A stretch of 64,000 bases of DNA from positions 1-64,000 of the forward strand of contig DKZA01000036.1 in assembly GCA_002492525.1 (NCBI GenBank). Reading direction: 5' to 3'. This document shows positions 16,465-26,135 of the stretch, piece by piece. Source of the DNA: Lachnospiraceae bacterium UBA7086. Lineage in GTDB: Bacteria > Bacillota > Clostridia > Lachnospirales > Lachnospiraceae. The translations under genes were made by a program, and so were the position numbers. The notes under the pieces were generated by a model. It made no database searches. It was not told where the DNA came from and saw only the letters and a list, made by a program, of their open reading frames with translations. Each line of letters starts with the position of its first letter. Position 1 is the first letter of the stretch.

Positions 16465-17505
16465 ATGGCTGAAATTACGATTAAGGATATTGCAAAACAA
16501 TGCGGTGTGGGAATCAGTACGGTTTCCAGGGCACTGAATAATCATCCGGATATCAATCCGGAGACAAAGAATATGATTCTGAAAGTGATTGAAGAAACAG
16601 GATTTATTCCCAATAATAGTGCCAGGAACCTAAAACGAACAGATGCCAAGTGTATTGCCGTGTTGGTAAAGGGTATTACCAATCCCTTTTTCAGCAATAT
16701 GATTCAGATTATCGAAGAGGAGACACAGCGAAATAAGTATGCGTTGGTACTCCGGCACGTGGAGGCACAGGAAGATGAGATAGATGTGGCTCTGGAACTG
16801 GAGAAGGAGAAACGTCTGCGGGGCATCGTGTTTCTGGGTGGGAAATTTGAACATTCCGAGGAAAAGATCGGGAAATTGAATGTGCCTTTTATTTTCAGCA
16901 CCATCGGCGTCAGTGTTGCCGACCGGATCGGTAAGGTGGAGTTTTCCAATATTGCAGTGGACGACAGGCTGGAGAGCGAGAAAATGACGGCTTATCTTTT
17001 GGGGCTCGGCCATACACGGATAGCTCTGATTACGGAGCGTTCGGAACGGCCCATCGGACGTCTGCGGATGGAGGGGTACCGGGAGGCTTACGCCAAACAA
17101 GGGCTGACGGTGCCGGAGGAGCTGATCTGTTATGTGCAGGAAGATATTGACCACTATTCTATGGAAAACGGTTATCTGACGGCGAAGAAGTTATTGGAAT
17201 CGGGTGAGAAAGTGACGGCGATTTATGCAGTCTCGGATTCCCTGGCTATCGGTGCCTGCCGGGCAGTATTAGAGGCGGGGAAGCGGATTCCGGAAGATAT
17301 TTCCGTGGCCGGCTATGATGGCATCGAGATGGGAGAGTATTATAACCCCAAGCTGACCACCATCAAGCAGCCGGTGGAGGAGATTGCCAAAAGAACCATA
17401 CGCCTTCTGCTGGATGTAATCGCAGAGCGGAAGGAACATCAGCAGATTATTTTCCCGGCGCAGTTAGTGGTACGGGAGTCCACCGGAAAATGTACGGAGT
17501 GTTAG
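16465..17505 (+). CDS. LacI family repressor of the maltodextrin locus
   Basis: An N-terminal helix-turn-helix (TIKDIAKQCGVGISTVSRAL, about residues 5-24) is followed by the hinge region NNSARNLKR and a periplasmic-binding-protein-type effector domain (IAVLVKGITNPFFSNM, GYDGIEMGEYYNPKLTTIKQP). The 346-residue length is normal. It follows malQ in the same direction and is the natural candidate to bind the CG-centred palindromes at 11614-11625 and 14906-14917. The effector is probably maltose or a maltodextrin, by context. The stop codon overlaps the stop of the convergent CYTH gene by 3-4 bases, leaving no room for a conventional terminator. Confidence 0.88.
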   Translation: MAEITIKDIAKQCGVGISTVSRALNNHPDINPETKNMILKVIEETGFIPNNSARNLKRTDAKCIAVLVKGITNPFFSNMIQIIEEETQRNKYALVLRHVEAQEDEIDVALELEKEKRLRGIVFLGGKFEHSEEKIGKLNVPFIFSTIGVSVADRIGKVEFSNIAVDDRLESEKMTAYLLGLGHTRIALITERSERPIGRLRMEGYREAYAKQGLTVPEELICYVQEDIDHYSMENGYLTAKKLLESGEKVTAIYAVSDSLAIGACRAVLEAGKRIPEDISVAGYDGIEMGEYYNPKLTTIKQPVEEIAKRTIRLLLDVIAERKEHQQIIFPAQLVVRESTGKCTEC

Positions 17506-18005
17506 AATTGTTGCGTGCTTAAGTTAGAATTATGATAGGCGGGATCGTTTGTAACATCTTGACTAAACCAGTCAAGTGGAAGAAACGCTTCCGCCATTTC
17601 TTCGTTGGGGAACTCTACCTCTGCGATAATCAGAGGAGCGAAGGGGGCTTCAAAGATATCCAGTTCCACAGATAGACTAATTTGGTCAACAAAAAAATGA
17701 TCAGATGACGTATATGTCGCATCAAATTCCGGATGATCAATCGGTATGACATAGCGTTTTTTGGAGATGATATTTCCGTCTGCCTTTTCCCGCAGATGAT
17801 AGTAAGATTGCTCATTTAATGGGAGATTGTACTCTTCTCTGGCCAGAAGTCCTTTTCCCTTGTAGGTCATATAATAGGAATCGTCTTCACGGCGGATTCT
17901 GACAACCGGGTCAGTATTGAGATAAGCCTGCTCGATGAGATGACAGGGGTAAGATTGTAAATTTTCAGGCAGTCTGGTGACGGTAAATTTGCGTTCGATT
18001 TCCAT
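17502..18005 (-). CDS. CYTH domain protein
   Basis: The protein starts MEIERKF, the ExExK-type signature of CYTH (CyaB/thiamine triphosphatase) tunnel enzymes. Alternating charged strands follow (PVVRIRREDD, YYMTYKGKG, SVELDIFEAP, IIAEVEFPNEE). These enzymes act on triphosphate compounds with a divalent metal. The reaction could be tripolyphosphate or thiamine triphosphate hydrolysis, or adenylate cyclase, and cannot be settled from sequence. The 167-residue start at 18005 is chosen because AAGGAGC precedes it; the longer upstream reading has no such site. It runs tail-to-tail with the LacI gene, overlapping by 4 bases. Confidence 0.85.
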   Translation of the reverse strand: MEIERKFTVTRLPENLQSYPCHLIEQAYLNTDPVVRIRREDDSYYMTYKGKGLLAREEYNLPLNEQSYYHLREKADGNIISKKRYVIPIDHPEFDATYTSSDHFFVDQISLSVELDIFEAPFAPLIIAEVEFPNEEMAEAFLPLDWFSQDVTNDPAYHNSNLSTQQF

Positions 18006-18222
18006 GGGGTGCTCCTTGTAAACAGAAAATGATAAATTTGGGATATCTTTATTATAGGCAGTAAAAGGAAAAATAGCAATGCTGTGCCGGAACAGATTGG
18101 CATGGTGTGGAAAAAACAAATCGGGTGATAAAAAGATATGGAAGGATAAGGGGATTGTGGTTATAATGAAAGGAGAAGTCATAAAGCTGGGCACTAGATA
18201 TTGAACCAAGGAATTTATCGTT

Positions 18223-19569
18223 ATGAATCGTGATTTGACAAATGGGAATGTGACCGGTTCTCTGCTTATGTTTGCGGGGCCGATGATTTTGGGAAACCTG
18301 TTGCAGCAGTGTTATAATATAGTAGATACCTGGGTGGTGGGAAGGTATGTGGGTGCGGATGCGCTGGCAGCGGTGGGTTCTTCTTATACGTTAATGACTT
18401 TTTTGAATTCCCTGTTGATTGGCCTGTGTATGGGAAGCGGAGCCGTTTTTTCCTATTATATTGGTAAAGGTGACAGACAGAAGGTAAAGGACTGTGCACT
18501 GACTTCTTTTGCTTTGGTGGGACTTTTGGCAGTGGCAGTCAGTGTGGCGGTGCAGTGTTTCCGGGAGCAGATTCTCTGGCTTTTACGTACGCCAAAGCAG
18601 CTTATGCAGATGACGGAGGAATACCTGGTCATTATTTTTACGGGGATTGTATTCATTTTTCTCTATAATTATTTTGCTTTTTTGCTGCGGGCGTTGGGCA
18701 ATTCCGTGGTGCCCCTGTATTTTTTGGGCACAGCGTCTGTGATAAATATCGGTCTGGATCTGTTTTTTGTATTACAGTTTGACTGGGGATTGCGGGGGGC
18801 GGCTCTGGCCACGGTGATCGCCCAGGCAGTTTCAGGTGTGGGACTTGGCATTTATATATGGAAGAAGGAGCCGTTCTTTTGTTTTTCCCTGCGAAGCTTT
18901 ATACAGGGGGAAAAGCCGGTGGCAGAAATATGTAAATATTCCGGCATGACTTGTATGCAGCAATCGGTCATGAACTTTGGCATCCTGATGGTGCAGAGTC
19001 TGGTGAATAGTTTCGGGCCGGCGGTGATGGCGGCCTTCGCGGCCACTGTGAAGATAGACACCTTTGCCTATATGCCGGCCCAGGAGTTCGGTAATGCTTA
19101 CTCCATTTTCATTTCCCAGAATCATGGCGCGGGAAAGACACAGAGAGTGAGAGAGGGAACAAAGAAGGCATTTGGTGTTTCGGCTGCTTTCTGCGGGGTG
19201 GTATCGGTACTTGTCTTTATGTTGGCACGATATCTGATGTTGATTTTTGTAAAGGCGCAGGATACCCGGATCATAGAAATTGGGATGCAATATTTGCGGA
19301 TTGAGGGTGCATTTTATGCAGGAATTGGTATTTTGTTCCTGCTTTATGGATATTTCCGGGGGATTAACCGGCCCGGCGTTTCGCTGGTGCTGACGATCAT
19401 TTCCCTGGGAACAAGAGTAGTTTTGGCATACATACTTGCGGCAGTTCCCGCCATCGGCGTTCTGGGAATCTGGTGGGCGATTCCGATTGGCTGGGCACTG
19501 GCGGATGTGGTTGGCATTGCGGCTATGCAGCGGGGCAGGCTGTATCAACAGAAACAGGAGGGAAAGTAA
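18223..19569 (+). CDS. MATE family efflux transporter
   Basis: The 448-residue protein has about 12 hydrophobic segments in two related halves, starting NGNVTGSLLMFAGPMILGNLLQQCYNIVDT in part, a pattern typical of DinF/NorM-type MATE antiporters (PMILGNLLQQCYNIVD; later YSGMTCMQQSVMNFG in the second half). These export cationic drugs or metabolites using a Na+ or H+ gradient across the cytoplasmic membrane. The substrate is unknown. The stop codon is immediately followed, without any gap, by the start of the DJ-1-like gene, so the two share one transcript. Confidence 0.88.
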   Translation: MNRDLTNGNVTGSLLMFAGPMILGNLLQQCYNIVDTWVVGRYVGADALAAVGSSYTLMTFLNSLLIGLCMGSGAVFSYYIGKGDRQKVKDCALTSFALVGLLAVAVSVAVQCFREQILWLLRTPKQLMQMTEEYLVIIFTGIVFIFLYNYFAFLLRALGNSVVPLYFLGTASVINIGLDLFFVLQFDWGLRGAALATVIAQAVSGVGLGIYIWKKEPFFCFSLRSFIQGEKPVAEICKYSGMTCMQQSVMNFGILMVQSLVNSFGPAVMAAFAATVKIDTFAYMPAQEFGNAYSIFISQNHGAGKTQRVREGTKKAFGVSAAFCGVVSVLVFMLARYLMLIFVKAQDTRIIEIGMQYLRIEGAFYAGIGILFLLYGYFRGINRPGVSLVLTIISLGTRVVLAYILAAVPAIGVLGIWWAIPIGWALADVVGIAAMQRGRLYQQKQEGK

Positions 19570-20121
19570 ATGAGTAAAATCACAGTTTTTTTTGGCACAG
19601 GTTATGAGGAGATTGAGGCGCTGACGGTGGTGGATATTCTGCGCAGGGCCGGAGAGACGGTGGAGATGGTGTCCATTACGGAGGACAGGATGGTGGCCGG
19701 TTCCCATGGCATTACGGTGGGTATGGATCGTTCTCTTTCCGATGTGGATTTTGACAGCGTGGATGTGTTGGTGCTGCCGGGCGGTATGCCGGGAACGAAG
19801 AATCTGGAAGCCTGTGAGACGTTGATGAGACAGGTAGACTCCTTTGTGGCAAACGGTAAGCTTGTGGCGGCTATCTGTGCGGCGCCCAGTATTCTGGGAC
19901 ACAGAGGACATCTAAAAGGTAAGAAAGCCTGCTCTTATCCGACTTTTGGAAGTCATTTGGAGGGCGCGGAAGTGCTGCAGGTGCCTGCAGTTACGGACGG
20001 AAATATCATCACAGGACGCGGCATGGGAGCGGCCATTGCCTTTAGTCTTGCGATTCTGGAAAAAATACAGGATAAAGAGGCAGCTGACAAGATGGCAGAT
20101 GCAGTGGTATATGAGAGATAA
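19570..20121 (+). CDS. DJ-1/PfpI family protein (YajL/ThiJ-like)
   Basis: At 183 residues this has the usual size of DJ-1 proteins. The elements are an early Glu (GYEEIEAL, about residue 14-18), the DVLVLPGGMPG loop, and the nucleophile elbow AAICAAPSILG with the reactive Cys near residue 102. A late GRGMGAAIAFSLAIL segment is also typical. Members act as chaperones, deglycases or glyoxalases, and which applies here is not visible. The start directly abuts the MATE stop codon with AGGAGGGAAAG inside the end of that gene as ribosome-binding site. Confidence 0.88.
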   Translation: MSKITVFFGTGYEEIEALTVVDILRRAGETVEMVSITEDRMVAGSHGITVGMDRSLSDVDFDSVDVLVLPGGMPGTKNLEACETLMRQVDSFVANGKLVAAICAAPSILGHRGHLKGKKACSYPTFGSHLEGAEVLQVPAVTDGNIITGRGMGAAIAFSLAILEKIQDKEAADKMADAVVYER

Positions 20122-20288
20122 CATCCGCAGGCAGTAATCCGGCGCGGCTTTTTCAAAGCTGATAATTTTTTCTGCGGAAAAATTGCTGAAATATAGAAAA
20201 ACTTACCATAATATTTTCTTGCCATCCGAACATACTAACATCAAGATAAGCGAACAAACCAATGCGCGTCACAGAGGCACAAGTCACT

Positions 20289-20318
20289 GAGATAAGCGCT
20301 AGGGAGAGCGCTTATCTC
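20289..20318. repeat. Perfect 12-bp inverted repeat upstream of the SASP gene
   Basis: GAGATAAGCGCT (20289-20300) and AGCGCTTATCTC (20307-20318) are perfect inverted copies around a 6-base gap. No T run follows, so it is not an obvious terminator. It lies about 50 bases before the spore protein gene and could be an operator or leader hairpin. A partial copy, GATAAGCG, occurs at 20244-20251. Confidence 0.55.
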
Positions 20319-20370
20319 AATATAGATGAAGAATGGTAAACATTCAAATGTATTTCGGAGGTGAAAAGAA

Positions 20371-20571
20371 ATGGCAAGCAACAAGACCAATAGAGTAGAA
20401 GTTCCTGAAGCAAAAGCAGCTATGGATCGTTTCAAGACTGAGGTTGCGTCTGAGTTAGGTGTAAACCTGAAAGAGGGTTACAACGGCGACCTTACTTCTA
20501 AAGAGGCCGGTTCTATCGGTGGTGAGATGGTTCGTAGAATGATCAAGAGCCAGGAAGAGCAGATGAAGTAA
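20371..20571 (+). CDS. Small acid-soluble spore protein, alpha/beta type
   Basis: The 66-residue product matches the alpha/beta SASP family, which coats and protects spore DNA. It has EVPEAKAAMDRFKTEVASELG, with EVASELG marking the GPR-protease cleavage region, followed by NGDLTSKEAGSIGGEMVRRMI. GGAGGTG precedes the ATG. It should be expressed in the forespore under sigma-G. A CATAATA sequence at 20207-20213 resembles a sigma-F/G -10, but I see no well-spaced -35, so the promoter is unresolved. Its presence shows that the organism is a spore former. Confidence 0.93.
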   Translation: MASNKTNRVEVPEAKAAMDRFKTEVASELGVNLKEGYNGDLTSKEAGSIGGEMVRRMIKSQEEQMK

Positions 20572-20594
20572 GCTATTAAGGATTAGAAGAGAAG

Positions 20595-20635
20595 GACAAC
20601 CCGTTTGTCATAAGGCAGGCGGGTTGTCTTTCTTT
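20595..20635 (+). terminator. Terminator after the SASP gene
   Basis: GACAACCCG (20595-20603) pairs perfectly with CGGGTTGTC (20620-20628), followed by TTTCTTTGT. Confidence 0.8.
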
Positions 20636-20800
20636 GTATATTTATTATAGAGAATAATAAATTGAATTGTACGGAAGGCACGGGACACGGAAGACATGAT
20701 TGGCGGATAGTGACAGGGAAAGGAGTGTATGATAAAATATTAAGGAATAATCATTTAATTAGAAGTTAATACTGTGCCGGAATAAGCGAGGGGGAACGAG

Positions 20801-22021
20801 ATGTTTCACTATGTGTTGTACAGCATAAAGAAAAGAAAAATTGCAAATCTGGTCACGGCGGGGATCAGTGTTATGCTGGTGCTGCTCTTGAATCTGTACT
20901 TTGGAAGTATCCGCAGTTACCAGGATCAGCTTACGGATCTGGCGGAGAATGTACCTATATACTGTCAGGTCTCCAACCTGAGCGGGACTTTAGTGAACGG
21001 GTTGTTTACGCCGAAACGGATTGTGGATGCCCTGGAACAGTCTGACCAGGTAAAAGATCTTTCTTATATGATGGTTATGATGGCCGGCGAGGGTGATTTT
21101 AAGGAGGCAGAGTACTCTAAATACCTGAATTTGTATGTTGTGGGTGCCAATAATGCCAGAGCCGTGGGAGAAGTGACCAATGACATGATCAGCATGGAAC
21201 CTGAACGTGTGGATGACTTTTTTGCCTCTGACAGGATGGAGTGTATTGTCAATGAAAAGGTGCTTACAAAACGCGGCTGGGAGATTGGGGACAGGATTGT
21301 TTTAAAGTGCTATTATTATGATGCCTCCAGTGAATTTCACAAAATGGAAATCCACCCCATGGGTGGTGTGGTGGAAGTCGAGATCGTGGGAACCATGGAG
21401 GATGTTATGGGCAAGACCAATGCGATCGATACGGATGTGGTGATACCGGCCAGAACGGCGCAGTATATTTTTGAGCAGTCGGGTCATCCGTTCTTTGCAG
21501 ACACCGTTTTCTTTTATGTCAAAGATCCTCTGCGTCTGGGAGAGTTCAAGGAAGCAATGCAGGAAATCGGACTGCTGGAAACCTCATCGGAGGCCATGGA
21601 ATCTTATCCGGGATGTGCCCTGATAGTGAGGGATGCAAACTTCATTGCCAGTGCCACCGATTTAAGACATGCCATAGAATTAATGCAGTCTTTCTTCCCG
21701 GTGGTATGTATCCTGGTGCTGATGATCGGTTATGTGGTCAGCTACCTTTCCGGCAACAGCAGAAGGGATGAATTTGCACTGCTGAGATTGCAGGGGGTAG
21801 GAAAGTATAAAGCGTCATGGTTGTTTCTGGCGGAACAGATGCTGTTGGTTCTTTTGGGAAATCTTCTGGGAGATCTGGTGATAGCGCTGACAGCGCCGGC
21901 ATTTACAACAATGGCTGTCGTGAATGGTGTGATTCTTTTGGCATATCTGATTGGAGCGGCGATGGCATACGGACGGATGAGCAGGGGCAGTGTGGTGTAT
22001 CTTTTGTCTACACAGCATTGA
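20801..22021 (+). CDS. FtsX-type ABC transporter permease
   Basis: This 406-residue protein has a transmembrane helix near residues 18-36, a long extracytoplasmic domain of about 250 residues, then three more helices in the last 115 residues with the FtsX-type sequence RRDEFALLRLQGVG. That is the MacB/LolE permease layout. It is followed by an ATPase gene and a second, larger FtsX-type permease, so the exporter is probably a heterodimer. Such systems move peptides or lipoproteins or act as mechanotransmission devices rather than pump small molecules. The substrate is unknown. Confidence 0.8.
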   Translation: MFHYVLYSIKKRKIANLVTAGISVMLVLLLNLYFGSIRSYQDQLTDLAENVPIYCQVSNLSGTLVNGLFTPKRIVDALEQSDQVKDLSYMMVMMAGEGDFKEAEYSKYLNLYVVGANNARAVGEVTNDMISMEPERVDDFFASDRMECIVNEKVLTKRGWEIGDRIVLKCYYYDASSEFHKMEIHPMGGVVEVEIVGTMEDVMGKTNAIDTDVVIPARTAQYIFEQSGHPFFADTVFFYVKDPLRLGEFKEAMQEIGLLETSSEAMESYPGCALIVRDANFIASATDLRHAIELMQSFFPVVCILVLMIGYVVSYLSGNSRRDEFALLRLQGVGKYKASWLFLAEQMLLVLLGNLLGDLVIALTAPAFTTMAVVNGVILLAYLIGAAMAYGRMSRGSVVYLLSTQH

Positions 22022-22078
22022 TATAAAGGTAAGACAGGAATGGACGGAGAAAAAGTGTGAAAGGAGCAAGTGATAAGT

Positions 22079-22756
22079 ATGAGTAAGGTAATAGAAGCGG
22101 AAAAAGTGGGATATGTTTATCAGTCTAAATATCAGAAAACCAAGGCGCTGAACGAGGTGAGCTGTTCTTTCGAGCAGGGCAGAGTCTACGCGATTACCGG
22201 GAAATCCGGCAGTGGGAAGAGTACGTTTCTCTCCCTGTTGGCAGGGCTTGATGTACCAACGGAAGGGAATCTTTACATAGACGGGAAAGATATCCGTGAG
22301 ATTGACCGGGACAGCTACCGGATGAACCAGGCTTCTGTCATCTATCAGGCGTTTCATCTTTTTCCCCTTCTCACGGTGTTGGAAAATGTGATGTTTCCCA
22401 TGCAGTTACAGCATGTGTCCAAGAAAGAGGCGAAAGAGCGGGCACAGGAGTTCCTTGGCAAAGTGGGGCTGCCGGAGGGCTTGTACGGGAAAATGCCGAA
22501 TATGATCAGCGGCGGGGAACAGCAGAGAGTGGCCATTGCCAGAGCTATGGCATCCGGCGGGCAGATTCTTCTGGCCGATGAGCCTACCGGCAATCTGGAC
22601 AGCCAGAATGAGATGGTGATCGTGGATTTGCTCTGTAAGCTGGCCCATGAGGAGAATTATGCGGTGATCGTGGTTACGCACAATGAAAAAGTAGCCGAGG
22701 CGGCAGATGTGGTCTATGGCATGATGGACGGTGTGCTGGAGGTGGTGCGTGAATGA
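22079..22756 (+). CDS. ABC transporter ATP-binding protein (MacB/LolD type)
   Basis: Walker A (GKSGSGKST, about residue 40), Q-loop region ([10 protein letters not shown]), the ABC signature ([14 protein letters not shown]) and Walker B with [12 protein letters not shown], followed by the H-loop VTHN, are all present. The [10 protein letters not shown] form is characteristic of the LolD/MacB family that drives FtsX permeases. I chose the ATG at 22079; a GTG at 22070 is only three bases from AAGGAG. Its end overlaps the next permease start by 4 bases (ATGA), so the three genes form one operon and one complex. Confidence 0.9.
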   Translation: MSKVIEAEKVGYVYQSKYQKTKALNEVSCSFEQGRVYAITGKSGSGKSTFLSLLAGLDVPTEGNLYIDGKDIREIDRDSYRMNQASVIYQAFHLFPLLTVLENVMFPMQLQHVSKKEAKERAQEFLGKVGLPEGLYGKMPNMISGGEQQRVAIARAMASGGQILLADEPTGNLDSQNEMVIVDLLCKLAHEENYAVIVVTHNEKVAEAADVVYGMMDGVLEVVRE

Positions 22757-24630
22757 TAAACAGCTTAAAACAGATGGCAAGGACACCTGTGCGGACCATT
22801 CTTTTTCTGATATTGATGTTCTTTGCGGCGCTTCTTTTGACGCTTGGTACCTGTATCTGGCTGAAAGGGAACAGTACCATGGCACAGTATGAGGACCGCT
22901 TCATGACCATCGGGACGGTGCGGCAGATTCCGGATTCCTTCCAGCAGACATTGCAGTGGAACGCAGAGACCAAGGACTATGATGTGAGGAAAAATGCCCA
23001 GTATCGTTCCTACTATACACCGGAGGATATGCTTTTTCCGGGGGCTGAGTATATTGCAGGGCCGGAACAGAGAGCTTTTTATACTTCTTATGGGCCGGAG
23101 TACCTGATGTATAACGTGAGTGTGAATCCCTCTGCGCTGTCAATGGGTTCCTTGATTGCAGAATTTTCTCCTATGGAGGATTGTACGCCCGATGAAACGG
23201 TAAAGATAAAGATTACGAAGGTGATTGGCGGAGACCAGAGGTTGGAAGGCGCGGTAGATAATTTTTGTGATCACATGAATCCGAATCCCAAGATGCTGTA
23301 TCAGGATAAGACTTATGCTGCCATTCTACATACATATTTATACATACACGGCAGCATGTATGAGGAACTGATGAAATCAAAAAATGAGGTATATATTGGC
23401 CTGGAATATATACCGGGTTCCCTGGAAACAGGCTTATGTCTGCCGGATGGGAGCCTGCCGGAGGATACTTTCCGGGACGGGCAGGAAATCTTCGAGGTTA
23501 CCGATGGTTTTTATGAGACGGATGCGGGACGAAGACTTTTGAATCTGGCACAGTCAGAGGGAATCTGGCGGCAGTGTCAGCCGGTTACGGGAACCAATAA
23601 GACTTGTCTGCTGATGCCTTTTTACAATGGGCAGGCTTATATCTGTGAGGGACGCGATATCAGTGAAGAAGAGTATGCCTCTGGCAGTAAGGTATGTCTG
23701 GCACCTAAGACATTCATGGAGAATAATGGCCTGTCTCTTGGCGATCAGGTGAAGGTCCAGCTTCTTTATACGGATACGCGCGTCAATGCGGGAAGAAGAT
23801 TCTGGCTGGATGGATCGATTGGCTTTTACAGCGGTCTGGTGGACACGGCGGGAGAGCCGCTCCAGGTGTTTGAGACTTCCGACTATGAAGTGGTGGGTAT
23901 CTACGATGTGACGGTTAGCGGTGAGGACAGCATTTTTGATCCGGGAGCGGATGAGCTGATCGTGCCGATGCAGTCTGTAGAGGCGCGGGATGGGAAGAAC
24001 CTGCTGGCCTGCGGGCCGATGACAGACGCCACTTCCTCGTTCCAGATTCCCAATGGCGGCATTGATGAGTTCCTGAAAGGTTGGGCCGAATACGGGACAG
24101 ATCAATTAGAACTTACCTTTTATGATATGGGGTATTCCCAGTTGAAGGCGGGCATTGATAATATGAAGAAGATATCCCTGTGTCTGCTTGTGGCCGGCTT
24201 GGTACTGACTTTGCTGCTGCTGTTTTTCTTTAGCCACTTATTTATCACCAAACAGGCCCAGCGAACGGCCATCGAGCGGTCTCTCGGTATGCGGGCGGCT
24301 CAGTGCAGATGGTCTATGTTGTCAGGCTTTGCCCTGCTTATATTTGTGGGGGCTTTGATAGGTTCCGTGGCGGGGACCAGGTTTTCCGGCAGGGTTTCTG
24401 TCGTCAATGCCGGGCAGAGTTATTATGAGACAACGTATACGGAGGGACTTACCAATACCGAAAATGAGATTGCAGTGGAAGAAGCGGCTGATACACAGAT
24501 ACCGGCAGTCTTTAGTACAGTGCTGATTATGGCAGCAGGCGTGGGCATTGCATGGGGCAAGATGAACAGGAGCCTGAAGCGGGAGCCCATGCAGTTATTG
24601 TCGGAGAGACAGGAGGAATTTCAAGTATAA
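22753..24630 (+). CDS. FtsX-type ABC transporter permease, large partner
   Basis: A membrane helix at about residues 15-37 is followed by an extracytoplasmic region of more than 400 residues, then helices near 475-500, 520-545 and 590-610. Between the last helices lies AIERSLGMRAAQCRWSMLSG, the FtsX-type coupling segment. At 625 residues it is larger than its partner at 20801, mostly in the external domain. The extra domain is not recognisable. The start overlaps the ATPase gene by 4 bases. No two-component bacitracin-sensing pair is adjacent, which distinguishes it from BceAB loci. Confidence 0.8.
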   Translation: MINSLKQMARTPVRTILFLILMFFAALLLTLGTCIWLKGNSTMAQYEDRFMTIGTVRQIPDSFQQTLQWNAETKDYDVRKNAQYRSYYTPEDMLFPGAEYIAGPEQRAFYTSYGPEYLMYNVSVNPSALSMGSLIAEFSPMEDCTPDETVKIKITKVIGGDQRLEGAVDNFCDHMNPNPKMLYQDKTYAAILHTYLYIHGSMYEELMKSKNEVYIGLEYIPGSLETGLCLPDGSLPEDTFRDGQEIFEVTDGFYETDAGRRLLNLAQSEGIWRQCQPVTGTNKTCLLMPFYNGQAYICEGRDISEEEYASGSKVCLAPKTFMENNGLSLGDQVKVQLLYTDTRVNAGRRFWLDGSIGFYSGLVDTAGEPLQVFETSDYEVVGIYDVTVSGEDSIFDPGADELIVPMQSVEARDGKNLLACGPMTDATSSFQIPNGGIDEFLKGWAEYGTDQLELTFYDMGYSQLKAGIDNMKKISLCLLVAGLVLTLLLLFFFSHLFITKQAQRTAIERSLGMRAAQCRWSMLSGFALLIFVGALIGSVAGTRFSGRVSVVNAGQSYYETTYTEGLTNTENEIAVEEAADTQIPAVFSTVLIMAAGVGIAWGKMNRSLKREPMQLLSERQEEFQV

Positions 24631-24657
24631 AAAAAGCTAGTATTTTCCACGGCTATA

Positions 24658-24666
24658 TGCTATAAT
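24658..24666 (+). promoter_or_regulatory. Extended -10 promoter before tig
   Basis: TGCTATAAT (24658-24666) combines a consensus -10 with an upstream TGN extension, about 110 bases before the tig start. No good -35 is seen at 17 bp. Confidence 0.45.
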
Positions 24667-24775
24667 ATCTCGATGACTGTGGCTGGAAACGTCGTGTGCT
24701 GTGAGAGAGTGCATGAAGAGACGTTCTTATGAGATCATATATGTTGCAGAGGAATTGAAGGAGGAACTTATCAAA

Positions 24776-26071
24776 ATGAGTTTACAGGTGGAGAAATTGG
24801 AAAAGAACATGGCGAAACTTACCATTGAGGCGGGTGCGGACGAGCTGGAAAAAGCGATTGAAAAAGCTTACCAGAAACAGAAAAATAAGATCAGTATTCC
24901 CGGCTTTAGAAAGGGTAAGGTTCCCCGTCAGATGGTGGAAAAGATGTACGGCAAAGAGGTGTTTTATGAGGATGCGGCTAACGAGCTGATTCCCGACGCT
25001 TACGATAAGGCATTGGATGAGTGTGAGGAGGATATTGTGTCTTCTCCGAAGATTGAGGTGGTGCAGATTGAGGCAGGCAAGCCTTTCATCTTTACAGCTA
25101 CGGTTGCCTTAAAGCCGGAGGTTAAGCTTGGCAAATATAAAGGTGTCAAGGTTGATAAGATTGATACCACAGTGACAGATGAGGAAGTGGACGCAGAGAT
25201 TAATAAAGAGCGCGAGAACAATGCAAGAAATATCACAGTAGAGGATCGCCCGGTGCAGGATGGAGATATCACTTCTCTGGATTTTGAGGGATTTGTGGAC
25301 GGCGAGCCGTTTGAGGGCGGCAAGGGAGAAAGTTATCCTCTGACCATCGGTTCCGGGGCATTTATTCCTGGATTTGAGGAACAGCTTGTGGGTGCCGAAA
25401 TCGGTAAAGAAGTGGAGGTTAAGGTCACATTCCCGGAAGATTATCAGGCAGAGAATTTACAGGGAAAAGAAGCGCTCTTTAAATGTACGGTCAAAGAGAT
25501 TAAAGAAAAAGAGCTTCCCGAACTGGATGACGAGTTCGCCAGTGAGGTGTCCGAGTTTGAGACTCTGGCTGAGTATCGGGAGAACGTGAAGAAAAATCTG
25601 ACAGAGAAGAAAGAAAAAGATGCTAAGAAGGCAAAAGAAGAAGCGGCGATTAAGGCAGTCGTGGAAGCTTCCGAGATGGAGATTCCGGAGCCGATGTTAG
25701 AGAGTCAGCAGAAACAGATGGTGGATGAGTTCGCACAGCGTATCACCATGCAGGGACTTTCCATGGAACAGTATTTCCAGTTTACAGGCACTAATTATCA
25801 GAAGATGGTAGAGCAGGTGAAACCGCAGGCTTTGGAGAGAATCAAATCAAGACTGGTACTGGAAGCGGTGGTGAAGGCTGAGAATATTGAAGTTACAGAG
25901 GAAGAATATGAGAAAGAACTTGAGACCATGGCGGATGTATACCAGATGGAGCTTGCCAAGGTGAAGGATCTTATGGGCGATCGCGAGAAAAAGAACATCA
26001 TGCAGGATCTTGCGGTTCAAAAAGCGGCTGAGTTTATTACGGAGAATGTGAAGGAAAGCAAGGCAAAATAA
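24776..26071 (+). CDS. tig: Trigger factor, ribosome-associated chaperone and PPIase
   Basis: The ribosome-binding signature GFRKGKVP (about residues 44-51) opens the N-terminal domain. The FKBP-like prolyl isomerase domain follows (VQDGDITSLDFEG to LFKCTVKEIKEKELPELDDEFA, about 155-255). The rest is the helical C-terminal chaperone domain, total 431 residues, the standard length. It binds nascent chains at the ribosomal exit tunnel. The start is the ATG at 24776 with AAGGAGG upstream; an upstream in-frame extension of 25 residues is not conserved. It leads the clpP-clpX-lon block. Confidence 0.95.
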   Translation: MSLQVEKLEKNMAKLTIEAGADELEKAIEKAYQKQKNKISIPGFRKGKVPRQMVEKMYGKEVFYEDAANELIPDAYDKALDECEEDIVSSPKIEVVQIEAGKPFIFTATVALKPEVKLGKYKGVKVDKIDTTVTDEEVDAEINKERENNARNITVEDRPVQDGDITSLDFEGFVDGEPFEGGKGESYPLTIGSGAFIPGFEEQLVGAEIGKEVEVKVTFPEDYQAENLQGKEALFKCTVKEIKEKELPELDDEFASEVSEFETLAEYRENVKKNLTEKKEKDAKKAKEEAAIKAVVEASEMEIPEPMLESQQKQMVDEFAQRITMQGLSMEQYFQFTGTNYQKMVEQVKPQALERIKSRLVLEAVVKAENIEVTEEEYEKELETMADVYQMELAKVKDLMGDREKKNIMQDLAVQKAAEFITENVKESKAK

Positions 26072-26135
26072 AATTTGAGGTGGTATAATCTGACAGGAGT
26101 AGATTTGCCACCTTATACTGAATGGAGGAAAAAAT

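Noticed and set aside
18832..19911. Minus-strand reading frame of 359 codons over the MATE and DJ-1 genes
   Set aside because: It overlaps two well-supported genes and is rich in His and Gln as expected of antisense to hydrophobic coding DNA.
20207..20213. Sigma-G -10 element for the SASP gene
   Set aside because: CATAATA matches the -10, but no suitable -35 is seen at 17-18 bp and it lies about 160 bases before the gene, so it is not listed as a promoter.
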